Source of the DNA: Ruminococcus sp.
GTDB lineage: Bacteria; Bacillota; Clostridia; Oscillospirales; Ruminococcaceae
Assembly (NCBI GenBank): GCA_017626015.1
Contig: JAGAJO010000006.1
Span: forward strand, 1-64,000
Direction: 5' to 3'
DNA: 64,000 nucleotides
Shown: positions 16,548 through 25,396 of the stretch, piece after piece
How the letters are laid out: each line of letters opens with the position of its first letter
Position numbering within the stretch: position 1 is the stretch's first letter
The notes under the pieces: generated by a model
What the model was told of the DNA's origin: nothing
The model's database searches: none
The model's input: the letters and a program-made list of their open reading frames with translations, nothing else
Program-made: the position numbers and the translations under genes

Positions 16548-18078
16548 GACCGAAAACAGCAGCAAGACGCCCAAGAAAAAGATCTTCGGCGAAAAGGGTA
16601 CCATAAGATCGTATGTGTGGACTTATTTTATGTTCTTCACCCTTTTTATACTTATTCTGATATGGCTGTTTCAGTATATTCTTCTGGACAATTACTATCA
16701 ATCCGCAAAGGTAAGGGATATAACAAAATCCGCAAACCAAATAATAAACGCCTACGGAACCGCCGCTCAGAACAAGACCAACAGAATGATCGCCTTTGAC
16801 AATAATTTCTGTATCGTTATCACCGATGAAATGGGAAACCCGCTTATAATAGAAAACAATCTGGGCGCATTTTCCTTTTTAAGCTCGGATATACAGAACA
16901 ACTATTCCATGTCGATCTTCAAGCTTAAGACGGAGCTTAACAAATCGGGTGAAGGATATATAACAAAGACCTACAAAAACCCCGATTTTGAGAGCAGGGA
17001 GATATTCTACTGCACAAAGATATACGAGGACGGCGCTTCCCAGCAGGCGTATCTGTTTATTGAAAGCTCTATCGAGCCTATAGACTCTACCGTAAGCATT
17101 ATAAGAGAGCAGCTTATATATATAACCATTATTCTTTTCGAGCTTGCTTTTATCGTTACCATGTTTATATCCAGCAGGGTATCACGGCCTATAGTGGAGA
17201 TCACAAAGACCGCCAAGAAGTTCGGAGAGGGAGACTATGACGTAGACTTTGTGGGAGAAGGCTATCTGGAGATAGAGGAGCTTGCCACGGTGCTTAACAG
17301 CGCCAAGGACGAGATACGCAAGATAGAGGATCTGAGAAAGGATCTGATCGCCAACATATCCCACGATCTCCGCACTCCGCTGACTATGGTAAAGGCATAT
17401 GCGGAAATGATAAGGGATCTGTCCGGAGACAATCCCGTTAAGCGGGGAGAGCATATTCAGGTCATCATTGACGAGGCGGACAGACTGTCGAACCTTGTGA
17501 ACAATCTGCTGGAGCTTTCAAAGCTCCAGTCGGGGAATATGGAGCTTGATATAAAGAATTTTTCTATTGTGGATAAGCTCAGCGACTGCATGACAAGGTA
17601 CAGTCTGCTTATAGAACAGAATGGATACGATATAAAATACGAGCCTGACGATGACAGGATCATTTCTGCCGACCCCGAAAAGCTGGATCAGGTGATATAC
17701 AATTTTATCAATAATGCCGTCAATTATACCGGGGACGAAAAGGTGATCAGGATCCGTCAGATAAATCTGGAAAACGCCGTAAGGATCGAGGTATCGGACA
17801 ATGGAAAGGGAATATCCAAGGAGCTGCTGCCAAAGGTTTTCGACCGTTATTACCGTGACGCAAAATACAAGCGTGACGTGGTGGGTACGGGTCTGGGACT
17901 TTCTATCTGCAAGGAAATATTAAAGTGTCACAAGTTTGCATTCGGCGTCCAGTCGGAGGAGGGTAAGGGCTCAACATTCTGGTTCGAGGCTCCCTACGTC
18001 AAGCCGCAGGCTGATAACAAGGCGGCGCAGATGCTGGAAAACCGGCTTTCCCTCAGCGGAAATCAGGACGATAAATGA
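16531..18078 (+). CDS. Sensor histidine kinase
   Basis: A 515-aa membrane histidine kinase partnered with the response regulator it overlaps by 17 nt. It has two membrane spans (about 33-55 and 190-212) around an extracytoplasmic sensor domain of about 135 residues, a HAMP domain (SRPIVEITKTAKKFGEGDYD), the H box NISHDLRTPLTMV, N box NFINNAVNYTG and G boxes VSDNGKGIS and GTGLGLSI. The start is a TTG at 16531, inside the regulator gene, with AGAGG upstream. The layout resembles PhoR/ResE-type kinases, but the signal is unknown. Confidence 0.93.
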   Translation: MKRSSKTENSSKTPKKKIFGEKGTIRSYVWTYFMFFTLFILILIWLFQYILLDNYYQSAKVRDITKSANQIINAYGTAAQNKTNRMIAFDNNFCIVITDEMGNPLIIENNLGAFSFLSSDIQNNYSMSIFKLKTELNKSGEGYITKTYKNPDFESREIFYCTKIYEDGASQQAYLFIESSIEPIDSTVSIIREQLIYITIILFELAFIVTMFISSRVSRPIVEITKTAKKFGEGDYDVDFVGEGYLEIEELATVLNSAKDEIRKIEDLRKDLIANISHDLRTPLTMVKAYAEMIRDLSGDNPVKRGEHIQVIIDEADRLSNLVNNLLELSKLQSGNMELDIKNFSIVDKLSDCMTRYSLLIEQNGYDIKYEPDDDRIISADPEKLDQVIYNFINNAVNYTGDEKVIRIRQINLENAVRIEVSDNGKGISKELLPKVFDRYYRDAKYKRDVVGTGLGLSICKEILKCHKFAFGVQSEEGKGSTFWFEAPYVKPQADNKAAQMLENRLSLSGNQDDK

Positions 18079-18089
18079 TCGGGAAATTA

Positions 18090-18132
18090 TTAAGGCAATA
18101 CCGCATAGCCATTGTGTGCGGTATTGCCTTAA
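18090..18132. repeat. Short palindromic repeat (16-bp arms)
   Basis: TTAAGGCAATACCGCA and its exact reverse complement flank an 11-nt loop. The arm sequence GGCAATACCGCA resembles the inverted ends of the 163-bp element at 47545-47707 (GGCAGCACCGCA) and a half-copy at 60871. It looks like a collapsed relative of that element and may also act as a terminator. Confidence 0.65.
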
Positions 18133-18170
18133 AGCATACGGGCGGATATTTTCCGTCAGTATGCTTTTTT
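18131..18170 (+). terminator. Intrinsic terminator of the two-component operon
   Basis: AAAGCATAC and GTATGCTTT with inner GGGCGG/CCGTC pairing, followed by TTTTTTATT. It sits between converging genes and, with its A-rich left side, could work in both directions. Confidence 0.8.
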
Positions 18171-18178
18171 ATTCTGCC

Positions 18179-19057
18179 TTAGATCCCGGCTTTAGACTTC
18201 TTTCTGTATTCGCCGGGAGTGCATCCTGCTATTTTCAGAAACTGTCTGTTGAAGTTTGAAATGTTTGAAAATCCGTTTGCAAAGGCGATGTCCGTTATTC
18301 TCATATCTACCGAGCAAAGCTCACGGCAGACGGAGTTTATCCTCAGATTTATAATGTAGTCAGCAGCGCTTATGCCCATAACATTTTTAAAGATCTTCAT
18401 AAAATAGCTTCTGCTGATATTTGCGGCGGAGGACAGATCCTCTACACATATGCTTTCACGGAAATGAAGCTCGGCGTATTTTACTGCGGGAAGTATCATA
18501 TTGTAAAGACGGATATCCCTTACGGCATTACGTTTGGCAGCTCCCGATCTGAAAAGCAGCCAGAAAAATCTCAGCAGTTCGCTTTTAAAAAGCAGATCGC
18601 TCTGGGCGCAGTTGTCGGCTGCACACTGCTTTAGTGCTTCAAAGCACGCTGTAAGCTCTTTATACATAGGTGCGTCCTTTCCTATAGGCGCACGGATAAC
18701 GCTTTCCCCGGAAATTATGGGCATCAGAAATTCGCTGTAAACTCTGTCGCCTCCGCTGCCTGTTATCAGTGAAGGAGGGAATATCAGCACATCGTGACTC
18801 ATTCTTTCACTTGTTCCGGGATAAACGGAATGCACCGTATTAGGCGCAACGACTATAAGATCTCCCTCCGACGCTGTAAAGCTGTCCGAATACCGTCTGA
18901 ATAAACAGTTTCCCTCAAGAATGCGGCATATCTCAAATTCTCCGTGCCAATGCGGAGCCGCATACGGGTAGTGATCCGGGATAATATTTACGCTGAAGCT
19001 GTAGGGTATCTGTGCCGAGCTGTGACGGCTTTCTTCCTCGGCAGTATCATTTCTCAT
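18179..19057 (-). CDS. AraC family transcriptional regulator (GH13 locus)
   Basis: A 292-aa regulator with an N-terminal cupin domain (PHWHGEFEICRILEG...EGDLIVVAPNTVHSVYPG, about 30-90) and a C-terminal AraC helix-turn-helix pair (about 190-290; ICVEDLSSAANISRSYFMKIFKNVMGIS...IAFANGFSNISNFNRQFLKIAGCTPGEYR). GGAGGGG precedes the start. It is divergent from a GH13 glycosidase and likely regulates it; an 8-4-8 inverted repeat lies over that gene's -10 box. Confidence 0.9.
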   Translation of the reverse strand: MRNDTAEEESRHSSAQIPYSFSVNIIPDHYPYAAPHWHGEFEICRILEGNCLFRRYSDSFTASEGDLIVVAPNTVHSVYPGTSERMSHDVLIFPPSLITGSGGDRVYSEFLMPIISGESVIRAPIGKDAPMYKELTACFEALKQCAADNCAQSDLLFKSELLRFFWLLFRSGAAKRNAVRDIRLYNMILPAVKYAELHFRESICVEDLSSAANISRSYFMKIFKNVMGISAADYIINLRINSVCRELCSVDMRITDIAFANGFSNISNFNRQFLKIAGCTPGEYRKKSKAGI

Positions 19058-19109
19058 AAAAATCCCCTCCTGAAAAATACGATAGTATATATTTTAGATA
19101 CAATATAGG

Positions 19110-19143
19110 TTGAAAAAGATACCATGATATAGTATTATATCAT
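19110..19143 (+). promoter_or_regulatory. GH13 promoter with overlapping operator-like palindrome
   Basis: TTGAAA (19110-19115), 17-nt spacer, TATTAT (19133-19138). A perfect inverted repeat ATGATATA-N4-TATATCAT (19124-19143) covers the -10 box, a position suited to repression. Which protein binds it is unknown; the divergent AraC-type regulator is the obvious candidate. Confidence 0.65.
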
Positions 19144-19184
19144 ATAAAGACCGACAGGTCAATTATCTGAAAGGAATGATTTTT

Positions 19185-20726
19185 ATGCCGAAGTGGTTAG
19201 ACAATGCAGTGTTCTATGAAATTTATCCCCAGTCCTTTAAGGATACCGATTCGGACGGGATCGGAAATATAAACGGTATCACCCATAAGCTCGATTATAT
19301 CCGTGAGCTTGGCTGTACGGCGATATGGCTCAATCCCTGTTTTAAGTCCCCGTTCGGAGACGCCGGCTATGACGTTGAGGACTATCTCACAGTTGCTCCC
19401 AGATACGGCACCAACGACGATCTTATCAGGCTTTTCCATGAAGCTCACAGGAGAGGTATGCACGTTATTCTGGATCTTGTCCCCGGTCATACCGCTGTGA
19501 CCCATAAGTGGTTCAGGGAGTCTATGAAAGCGGAAAAAAATCAGTATACCGACCGCTATGTCTGGACGGACAGCGTATGGGAGGAGCCGCAGGGAATGGG
19601 AAGTCTCAAGGGGATTTCTGACAGGGACGGCTGCTGTGCAGTAAATTTCTTTTCCCACCAGCCTGCGCTGAATTACGGCTTTTATAAGCCCGATCCTCTT
19701 AAGAAGTGGCAGCAGCCTATGGACAGCGAGGGTGCGCTTGCCACAAGAGAGGCTCTGAAGGATATAATGAGGTTCTGGCTTTCGGCAGGCTGCGACGGCT
19801 TCCGTGTGGATATGGCAGGCTCTCTTGTAAAAAACGATGAGGACGGAAAGGGAACTATCTCTCTCTGGCAGGACGTAAGAGCCTTTCTGGACAGGGAGTT
19901 CCCGGAGGCGGCAATGATATCCGAGTGGGGAGAGCCTGACAAGTCATTGCAGGGAGGCTTTCATATGGATTTCCTCCTGCATTTCGGACCGTCGCATTAT
20001 AACGATCTGTTCCGCTGTGATAAGCCTTATTTTTCAGCAGAGGGTAAGGGCGTCATCTCAGCGTTTAAGGCAAAATATAACGAGAGCCGTGAAAAGTCCG
20101 GCGGCAGGGGACTTATCTGCATTCCCTCGGGAAACCATGACATGGACAGGCTTGCAAGACGACTGTCTCCCGATGAGATGAAGATAGCTTTCGGCTTTCT
20201 GCTGTCAATGCCGGGCGCACCGTTCATTTATTACGGAGACGAGATCGGAATGAGGTATGTGGAAAACCTAACTTCAGTGGAAGGCGGCTATGGCAGGACA
20301 GGATCCCGTTCGCCCATGCAGTGGGACAGGTCGCTCAATGCCGGATTCAGCTGCGCTTCTCCGGATAAGCTGTATATACCTCTGGATCCCGATAAAAACC
20401 GCCCGGACGTAAAGTCTCAGCTTGCTGACGGCGATTCAGTCCTCAGTGAAGTGAAAAGGCTTATTTCGGTAAGAATGGATCATCCCGCTTTGCAGAGCGG
20501 CGGCGGAATAGAGTTCCTTGACGTTTCCTCAGAGGAGTATCCGCTGTGTTACATACGCTCGGCGGAGGGTGAAAAAATTCTTGCGGTGATAAATCCGTCC
20601 GGCAGAACATATGTTATCCGTCTGCCATTTGAGGTCGGCGAGTGTATCTATTCAAACGGGGGAGAAATTTCCGTAGGTGCAGATACGTCTGTTCCGCCGA
20701 GATCATGCGGTTTTTATAGGATATGA
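19185..20726 (+). CDS. GH13 family alpha-glucosidase/amylase
   Basis: A 513-aa cytoplasmic alpha-amylase-family enzyme with no signal peptide. The four GH13 regions are visible: DLVPGHT (region I), GFRVDMAGS with the nucleophile Asp (II), ISEWGEPD with the acid/base Glu (III) and GNHDMDR with the transition-state Asp (IV). The N-terminus WLDNAVFYEIYPQSFKD is typical of oligo-1,6-glucosidase/maltose-type enzymes, so cleavage of short alpha-glucosides is likely; exact specificity is unknown. The ATG at 19185 is chosen because AGGA is 9 nt upstream, while the ATG at 19176 is too close to it. Confidence 0.9.
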   Translation: MPKWLDNAVFYEIYPQSFKDTDSDGIGNINGITHKLDYIRELGCTAIWLNPCFKSPFGDAGYDVEDYLTVAPRYGTNDDLIRLFHEAHRRGMHVILDLVPGHTAVTHKWFRESMKAEKNQYTDRYVWTDSVWEEPQGMGSLKGISDRDGCCAVNFFSHQPALNYGFYKPDPLKKWQQPMDSEGALATREALKDIMRFWLSAGCDGFRVDMAGSLVKNDEDGKGTISLWQDVRAFLDREFPEAAMISEWGEPDKSLQGGFHMDFLLHFGPSHYNDLFRCDKPYFSAEGKGVISAFKAKYNESREKSGGRGLICIPSGNHDMDRLARRLSPDEMKIAFGFLLSMPGAPFIYYGDEIGMRYVENLTSVEGGYGRTGSRSPMQWDRSLNAGFSCASPDKLYIPLDPDKNRPDVKSQLADGDSVLSEVKRLISVRMDHPALQSGGGIEFLDVSSEEYPLCYIRSAEGEKILAVINPSGRTYVIRLPFEVGECIYSNGGEISVGADTSVPPRSCGFYRI

Positions 20727-20773
20727 TAAGCTCCTGTGACCTGAACAGTGCGTCGGTTTTGTAAATATGCAAT

Positions 20774-20812
20774 AAAAATATCCGCAGAGAAAATTCCCTG
20801 CGGGTATTTTTA
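20774..20812. terminator. Bidirectional intrinsic terminator
   Basis: AAAATA-CCGCAG and CTGCGG-TATTTTT arms flank a loop between the converging GH13 and fabD genes; T-tracts occur on both strands. Confidence 0.82.
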
Positions 20813-20827
20813 TTATATGATCAACAG

Positions 20828-21754
20828 TTATTCGCCAAGCGAGGCAAGAGCCTTTTCCAGTGTAGCGATATTTTCGATATTGACTGCGTTTTTACCCTTG
20901 AGCGTCTTTTTAACAAGCCCCGTCAGGACCTTGTTGGGTCCCAGCTCTATGTAATTTTCATAGCCTGCGGCTTCCATTTCGGCAAGCTCAGAGGTGAATT
21001 TTACAGGTGAAACAATATGCTTTGCAAGCATTTCGGGCATATTTGTGAAATCCTCAAGCTTTACGCCGAGTACGTTTGAATAGAAGTCCACCTCTGCGGG
21101 CTTGAACTCCACCGTTTTTGCGGTTTCGATAAACTCGTCCGCCGCAGGCTGCATAAGCTTTGAATGGAATGCCGATGCAACGTTGAGCTTTATAGCCTTT
21201 TTCTTCATCTCTGCAAACTTCGCTGCAGCTGCTTCGCAGGCGGCCGTATCTCCTGCAATAACGGTCTGTACTGAGGAGTTGTAGTTTACAGGCACAACAT
21301 AGCCCTCCGTCTCACCGCAGATCCTTTCGACCTCTGATGCGTCCAGACCTATGATAGCATACATTGCTCCGCTTGAAGCCTCCGCCGCCTTCTGCATTGC
21401 GGAGGCTCTTGCCTTGATGAGCTTAAAACCGTCCTCGAAGGTCACAACGCCCGAGGCGACCATTGCCGCATATTCGCCCAGCGAATGTCCCGCAACCCCG
21501 TCAAAGGTAATGCCCTCCGCCTTTGCAGCCTCAAACGCCGCAAGGGAGCAAGCCATGATCGCAGGCTGTGAATTGGCAGTCCTGTTAAGCTCCTCCTCCG
21601 GACCGTCAAAAGCGATCTTTGCGATATCGTATCCAAGTACCTCGTTTGCCTTGTCAAATACCGCCTTTGCAGCAGGATATTTTTCGCAAAGCTCCTTTGC
21701 CATTCCTACATACTGAGAGCCTTGTCCGGAGAATAAAAAAATATTTTTTGACAT
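20828..21754 (-). CDS. fabD: Malonyl-CoA:ACP transacylase
   Basis: A 308-aa FabD that transfers malonyl from CoA to acyl carrier protein. Motifs seen are FLFSGQGSQYVGMAKEL at the N-terminus, the nucleophile Ser in GHSLGEYAA, NYNSSVQTVIAG, and the catalytic His in ASAFHSKLM. It is the one fatty-acid elongation gene outside the fab/acc operon, lying about 0.9 kb upstream on the opposite strand with a Nudix hydrolase. GGAG precedes the start. Confidence 0.95.
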   Translation of the reverse strand: MSKNIFLFSGQGSQYVGMAKELCEKYPAAKAVFDKANEVLGYDIAKIAFDGPEEELNRTANSQPAIMACSLAAFEAAKAEGITFDGVAGHSLGEYAAMVASGVVTFEDGFKLIKARASAMQKAAEASSGAMYAIIGLDASEVERICGETEGYVVPVNYNSSVQTVIAGDTAACEAAAAKFAEMKKKAIKLNVASAFHSKLMQPAADEFIETAKTVEFKPAEVDFYSNVLGVKLEDFTNMPEMLAKHIVSPVKFTSELAEMEAAGYENYIELGPNKVLTGLVKKTLKGKNAVNIENIATLEKALASLGE

Positions 21755-21780
21755 AATAATTACTCCTTTATATTAATTAT

Positions 21781-22335
21781 TTAAAGATGTGATGACGAGC
21801 GTTGTTTTTCGATAATGTGTTTTCCGCCGCTGTCAAGCCACTCTTCAAGAGCTTTCACAGCCGCAGTATTGCGCCTTTTCTGAAATTCCTCACGGTAGCC
21901 GTTTTTATTTGCGTAAAGAATAAGCTCTTTAAGCTTATCTACACTGACCCAGAGGATACGTGCGTTAAGCTCCCGTTCTCTTTCGGTCAGATCTATTCCC
22001 TTGAAGCTGCCTGAAACTCTTGCCGCAAAAAAATCCGAACGGGTAGAAAAATCCGCCTGTCCACGATTTTCAAGTACATATCCCAGATATGCAAGTATCT
22101 CACATTCATATCCCGTTTCTTCAAGGATCTCACGTTTCAGGCATTGCTCGGGAGTTTCGCCCTCGTTCATACCGCCTCCGGGAATATTGTAAAAATCGAC
22201 CTTCTCGAGAAATGCAACGGCAGCTTCGCCCTTATCGTTGAAAAGAAACGCCCTGGAGGTCATCCTCGGCGGCTTTGAGGTAAGCCCTTCCTTGCCGATA
22301 ATATCCTTGTCGGTTATGTAAGCAAGCTCTTTCAT
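21781..22335 (-). CDS. Nudix hydrolase
   Basis: A 184-aa protein with a complete Nudix box, GGGMNEGETPEQCLKREILEETGY (G-x5-E-x7-REUxEExGU), starting at about residue 53. It should hydrolyse a nucleoside diphosphate linked to another group; the substrate is not evident. It is the first gene of a minus-strand pair with fabD (26-nt gap). GGAG precedes the start. It diverges from the fab operon across a 290-nt AT-rich region. Confidence 0.88.
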   Translation of the reverse strand: MKELAYITDKDIIGKEGLTSKPPRMTSRAFLFNDKGEAAVAFLEKVDFYNIPGGGMNEGETPEQCLKREILEETGYECEILAYLGYVLENRGQADFSTRSDFFAARVSGSFKGIDLTERERELNARILWVSVDKLKELILYANKNGYREEFQKRRNTAAVKALEEWLDSGGKHIIEKQRSSSHL

Positions 22336-22475
22336 AGTCCACTCCTTTAAAGGTAAATGTTTTAATTTTCATAAGATTTTTTCAAAAATAGACACATAAT
22401 ATTAACTAATGCCCGAAAAATTGTGAAAAATACTGCAAATGTTTAAATTTGAACTGGGTTGTTCATAATTTGTTA

Positions 22476-22504
22476 TTGAATTGAATTTCAAAAGGGTTTA
22501 TAAT
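22476..22504 (+). promoter_or_regulatory. Promoter of the fab/acc operon with inverted repeat at -35
   Basis: TTGAAT (22476-22481), 17-nt spacer, TATAAT (22499-22504). TTGAA and TTCAA (22476-22491) form an inverted repeat over the -35, similar in kind to FabT-type operators (TTTGA...TCAAA). No FapR-type site was seen. About 120 nt of leader precede the fabH start. Confidence 0.6.
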
Positions 22505-22624
22505 TAAATGTAAGGGTTGTCGGTCATGGCTACCTAAATATTATAGCATATTTTTTCCGATTATACAATATACAAATTGAAAATATTTCTGCAATGCAAG
22601 CTGAGTAACAGGAGGTTTTTAAAA

Positions 22625-23638
22625 TTGTCAGATATTAAAATGACGACCGGAATAAACGTTAAGGGCATAGGCAAGTGCTTACCGGAGATGATTGCCGCAA
22701 ACGAAGATTTTGCAAAGATCGTAGATACCAGCGATGAGTGGATAACCCAGAGGACGGGTATCAAGACAAGGCATATTTCTAACGGAGAGCCTAACTATTA
22801 CCTAGGTGCAAGGGCTGCTGAAATGGCTATCGCCGACGCAGACATACAGCCGTCGGACATAGATCTTATAATAGTGGCAACCTGCACTCCCGACTTTTAT
22901 ACGCCTTCGGAGTCGTGCCTTATCCAGAGGGAGATAGGCGCATCAGGCAGCATGGCGATAGACATCAACTGCGCCTGCACGGGCTTTGATTACGGTCTGG
23001 ATATGGCGAAAAGATATCTTCAGTCTGACGACGATGTTCACACCGTTCTGCTTGTTGCGGCGGAGGAGCTTTCAAAGTTCGTTGACTACACTGACCGTTC
23101 CAGCTGTATCCTTTTCGGAGACGGCGCAGCGGCGTTTGTGCTTGAAAAGCGTGAGAATACCCTTTATTCCTCGTATCTCGGTGCGGACGGAACGGGAGCG
23201 AGCTTCCTTGCGGCAAGGGCGCTGAGATCTGAAAATGTTTTCAGAAACAATAAAGAAGAATTTGATATGAATATGCCACAGCTAAAGGAGCACTTCTTCA
23301 CTCAGGAAGGCAAGGAGGTCTACAAGTTTGCAACAAAGGCTCTGCCAAACGCCGTTTTAAAGGCGTGTGAAAAAGCGGGGATCTCTCCCGACGAGCTTGA
23401 CGCTATCGTTCCTCATCAGGCGAATGTGAGGATAATAGAAACGGCGGCGAAAAACCTTGGGGTCTCCATGGATAAAATGGTAGTGTATATCGACCGCTAC
23501 GGAAACACCTCCTCTGCGTCGATACCTATCGCTTTCTGCGACGCTGTTGCAGAGGGAAGGATCAAGCGGGGAGATAAGATATGTCTCGTAGGCTTCGGCG
23601 GCGGACTGACCTATGCGGCGGTTATTTTTGAATACTGA
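22625..23638 (+). CDS. fabH: 3-oxoacyl-ACP synthase III (beta-ketoacyl-ACP synthase III)
   Basis: A 337-aa FabH that starts fatty-acid chains by condensing acyl-CoA with malonyl-ACP. The active Cys is in INCACTGFDYGLDMA, with His in IVPHQANVRII and Asn in RYGNTSSASIP. I place the start at TTG 22625, 9 nt after GGAGG; the upstream ATG at 22577 precedes that site, and the ATG at 22640 is a later alternative. This is the first gene of an 11-gene fatty-acid operon. The stop codon overlaps the next start (TGATG). Confidence 0.93.
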   Translation: MSDIKMTTGINVKGIGKCLPEMIAANEDFAKIVDTSDEWITQRTGIKTRHISNGEPNYYLGARAAEMAIADADIQPSDIDLIIVATCTPDFYTPSESCLIQREIGASGSMAIDINCACTGFDYGLDMAKRYLQSDDDVHTVLLVAAEELSKFVDYTDRSSCILFGDGAAAFVLEKRENTLYSSYLGADGTGASFLAARALRSENVFRNNKEEFDMNMPQLKEHFFTQEGKEVYKFATKALPNAVLKACEKAGISPDELDAIVPHQANVRIIETAAKNLGVSMDKMVVYIDRYGNTSSASIPIAFCDAVAEGRIKRGDKICLVGFGGGLTYAAVIFEY

Positions 23639-24291
23639 TGGCGTCAAGGCTTATGCACCTTGCGGTATGCCGTGAGCTTGAAAGAGTTCTGCCCATAAAA
23701 AATGCAAACGATTTTCGTGTGGGACAGATACTTCCAGACGCTGTTCTGTCGGCGGATAAAAAAGCGGTCAACTCCCACTTTGCAAAAATTCTCCATAACG
23801 GAAAACGCAAGGTATTTGACTTTGCTGCCTTTTATGACAGGTACAAACGGGAGATACCCTCCGAAGAAATTTATCTTGGATATTACTTTCATCTCATTGA
23901 GGATAACCTGTTCAGAAAACTGATCTATTATGATCTGGATCTGCTTTCAAGGCGGGGCGAGCCTGAATTTCTGGCGGAGCTTTACAGGGATTATCACATT
24001 TTAAATGGGATCATCGCTGAAAAATATCTTATCGGCATAGATCTGCAAATTCCGCAGGGATTTTCTGATATGACTTTAAATGAGATATACCCATTTGAAT
24101 TGAAGGATTTTTTAGCGGATATGCAAAACGATATCGCAGAGCGCATACCGGACGAGCCGAAATTTTTCACCTCGGAGGTACTGAAAAGGTTCATTGCGGA
24201 ATGCGTCAGGGTCTGCACAGGGGAATACCGTGGGCTGAAATGCGGCGGACCGGCTGCCGGTCTGTATGAAATGTCTTATGGAATTATGTAA
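23638..24291 (+). CDS. Zinc-dependent phospholipase C-like protein
   Basis: A 217-aa protein resembling the zinc-dependent phospholipase C family (PF00882): N-terminal MASRLMHLAVCRELE, FRVGQILPDAVLSADKKAVNSHF, and YLGYYFHLIEDNLF supply the His/Asp residues expected for metal binding (H7, D36-ish, H47-ish, H85-ish). No signal peptide is present, unlike secreted phospholipases, so an intracellular hydrolase is likely. Its start overlaps the fabH stop by one base, so it is translated with fabH. Its place between fabH and fabK suggests a lipid-related job, not shown. The family call is moderate. Confidence 0.65.
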   Translation: MASRLMHLAVCRELERVLPIKNANDFRVGQILPDAVLSADKKAVNSHFAKILHNGKRKVFDFAAFYDRYKREIPSEEIYLGYYFHLIEDNLFRKLIYYDLDLLSRRGEPEFLAELYRDYHILNGIIAEKYLIGIDLQIPQGFSDMTLNEIYPFELKDFLADMQNDIAERIPDEPKFFTSEVLKRFIAECVRVCTGEYRGLKCGGPAAGLYEMSYGIM

Positions 24292-24339
24292 TTTGTACCA
24301 TTGACATAAATTTTTGACTTGAATTAAGGAGAAATAATT

Positions 24340-25278
24340 ATGACTACTACAAAGACGAGGATAACGGAGCTGTTGGGGATAAAGTACCCGATATTTCAGG
24401 GCGGTATGGCCTGGATCGCTGAGCATACCCTTGCATCGGCGGTTTCCAGCGCAGGAGGACTGGGACTTATCGCAGGCGGTTCTGCGCCTATCGATTATCT
24501 GAGGGATCAGATAAGACAGACAAAGGCTGCCGTAGGGGACAAGCCCTTCGGCGTGAACATCATGCTTATGAGTCCCAATGCGGAGGAGCTTGCAAAGCTT
24601 GTTATCGAGGAGGGCGTTCCGGTAGTTACCACAGGTGCGGGAAACCCCGGAAAGTATATGGCTGCATGGAAGGAGGCTGGGATCAAGGTCATTCCCGTAG
24701 TTCCCTCAGTCGCCCTTGCCAAGAGAATGGAGAGAGCGGGCGCAGACGCAGTTATCGCCGAGGGTACCGAATCCGGCGGACACATCGGCGAGAATACCAC
24801 AATGTGTCTTGTTCCCCAGGTCGTTGACGCTGTGGAGATCCCCGTTATCGCCGCAGGCGGTATTGCCGACGGCAGAGGTATTGCGGCGTCCTTTATGCTG
24901 GGTGCAGAGGGTGTTCAGCTGGGAACCCGTTTTCTTGCAGCTGAGGAATGTCAGATACACCCCACATACAAGGAGCTTGTAATAAAGGCAAAGGATACCG
25001 ACAGCATAGTTACGGGACGTTATACAGGACATCCGTGCAGAAATGTCAAAACAAAGTTTTCCAAAAAGCTGGCAAGCGGAGAGGCTAACGGTTCTATCAC
25101 TCCCGACGAGTTTGAGGAGATCACTCTCGGTTCGCTGAGAAAGGCTGTTCAGGACGGCAATCTTGACGAAGGCTCGTTCCTGTGCGGAGCTATCGCGGGT
25201 ATGGTAACAAAGATCGAGCCTGCAAAGGATATGATCGAGGAAATGTTCAGGCAGGCTGAGGAGCTTCTTAATAAATAA
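24340..25278 (+). CDS. fabK: Enoyl-ACP reductase II (FMN-dependent)
   Basis: A 312-aa FabK, the flavoprotein enoyl-ACP reductase of many Firmicutes, of the nitropropane dioxygenase-like TIM-barrel family. Motifs: PIFQGGMAWIAEHTLASAVSSAGGLGLIAGG, GVNIMLMSP, and AEGTESGGHIGE with IAAGGIADGRG for FMN phosphate binding. FabK enzymes are insensitive to triclosan and isoniazid, and no fabI was seen. GGAG precedes the start. Confidence 0.95.
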   Translation: MTTTKTRITELLGIKYPIFQGGMAWIAEHTLASAVSSAGGLGLIAGGSAPIDYLRDQIRQTKAAVGDKPFGVNIMLMSPNAEELAKLVIEEGVPVVTTGAGNPGKYMAAWKEAGIKVIPVVPSVALAKRMERAGADAVIAEGTESGGHIGENTTMCLVPQVVDAVEIPVIAAGGIADGRGIAASFMLGAEGVQLGTRFLAAEECQIHPTYKELVIKAKDTDSIVTGRYTGHPCRNVKTKFSKKLASGEANGSITPDEFEEITLGSLRKAVQDGNLDEGSFLCGAIAGMVTKIEPAKDMIEEMFRQAEELLNK

Positions 25279-25396
25279 ATTTATGACAGATCATACGGAC
25301 TCCGCAGAATGTCCGGGAAAGCATTACTGAGGTGAAATGTAAAGAGCTCTTATCTCTTACTTCTAACCTCTTACATCTGATAAGGAGGACTTTAAA

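Noticed and set aside
25330..25385. ATGTAA-AGAG...CTCTTACAT repeat before fabG as a regulatory site.
   Set aside because: The arms are only about 9 nt with one bulge and no promoter is attached; not enough to claim a function.
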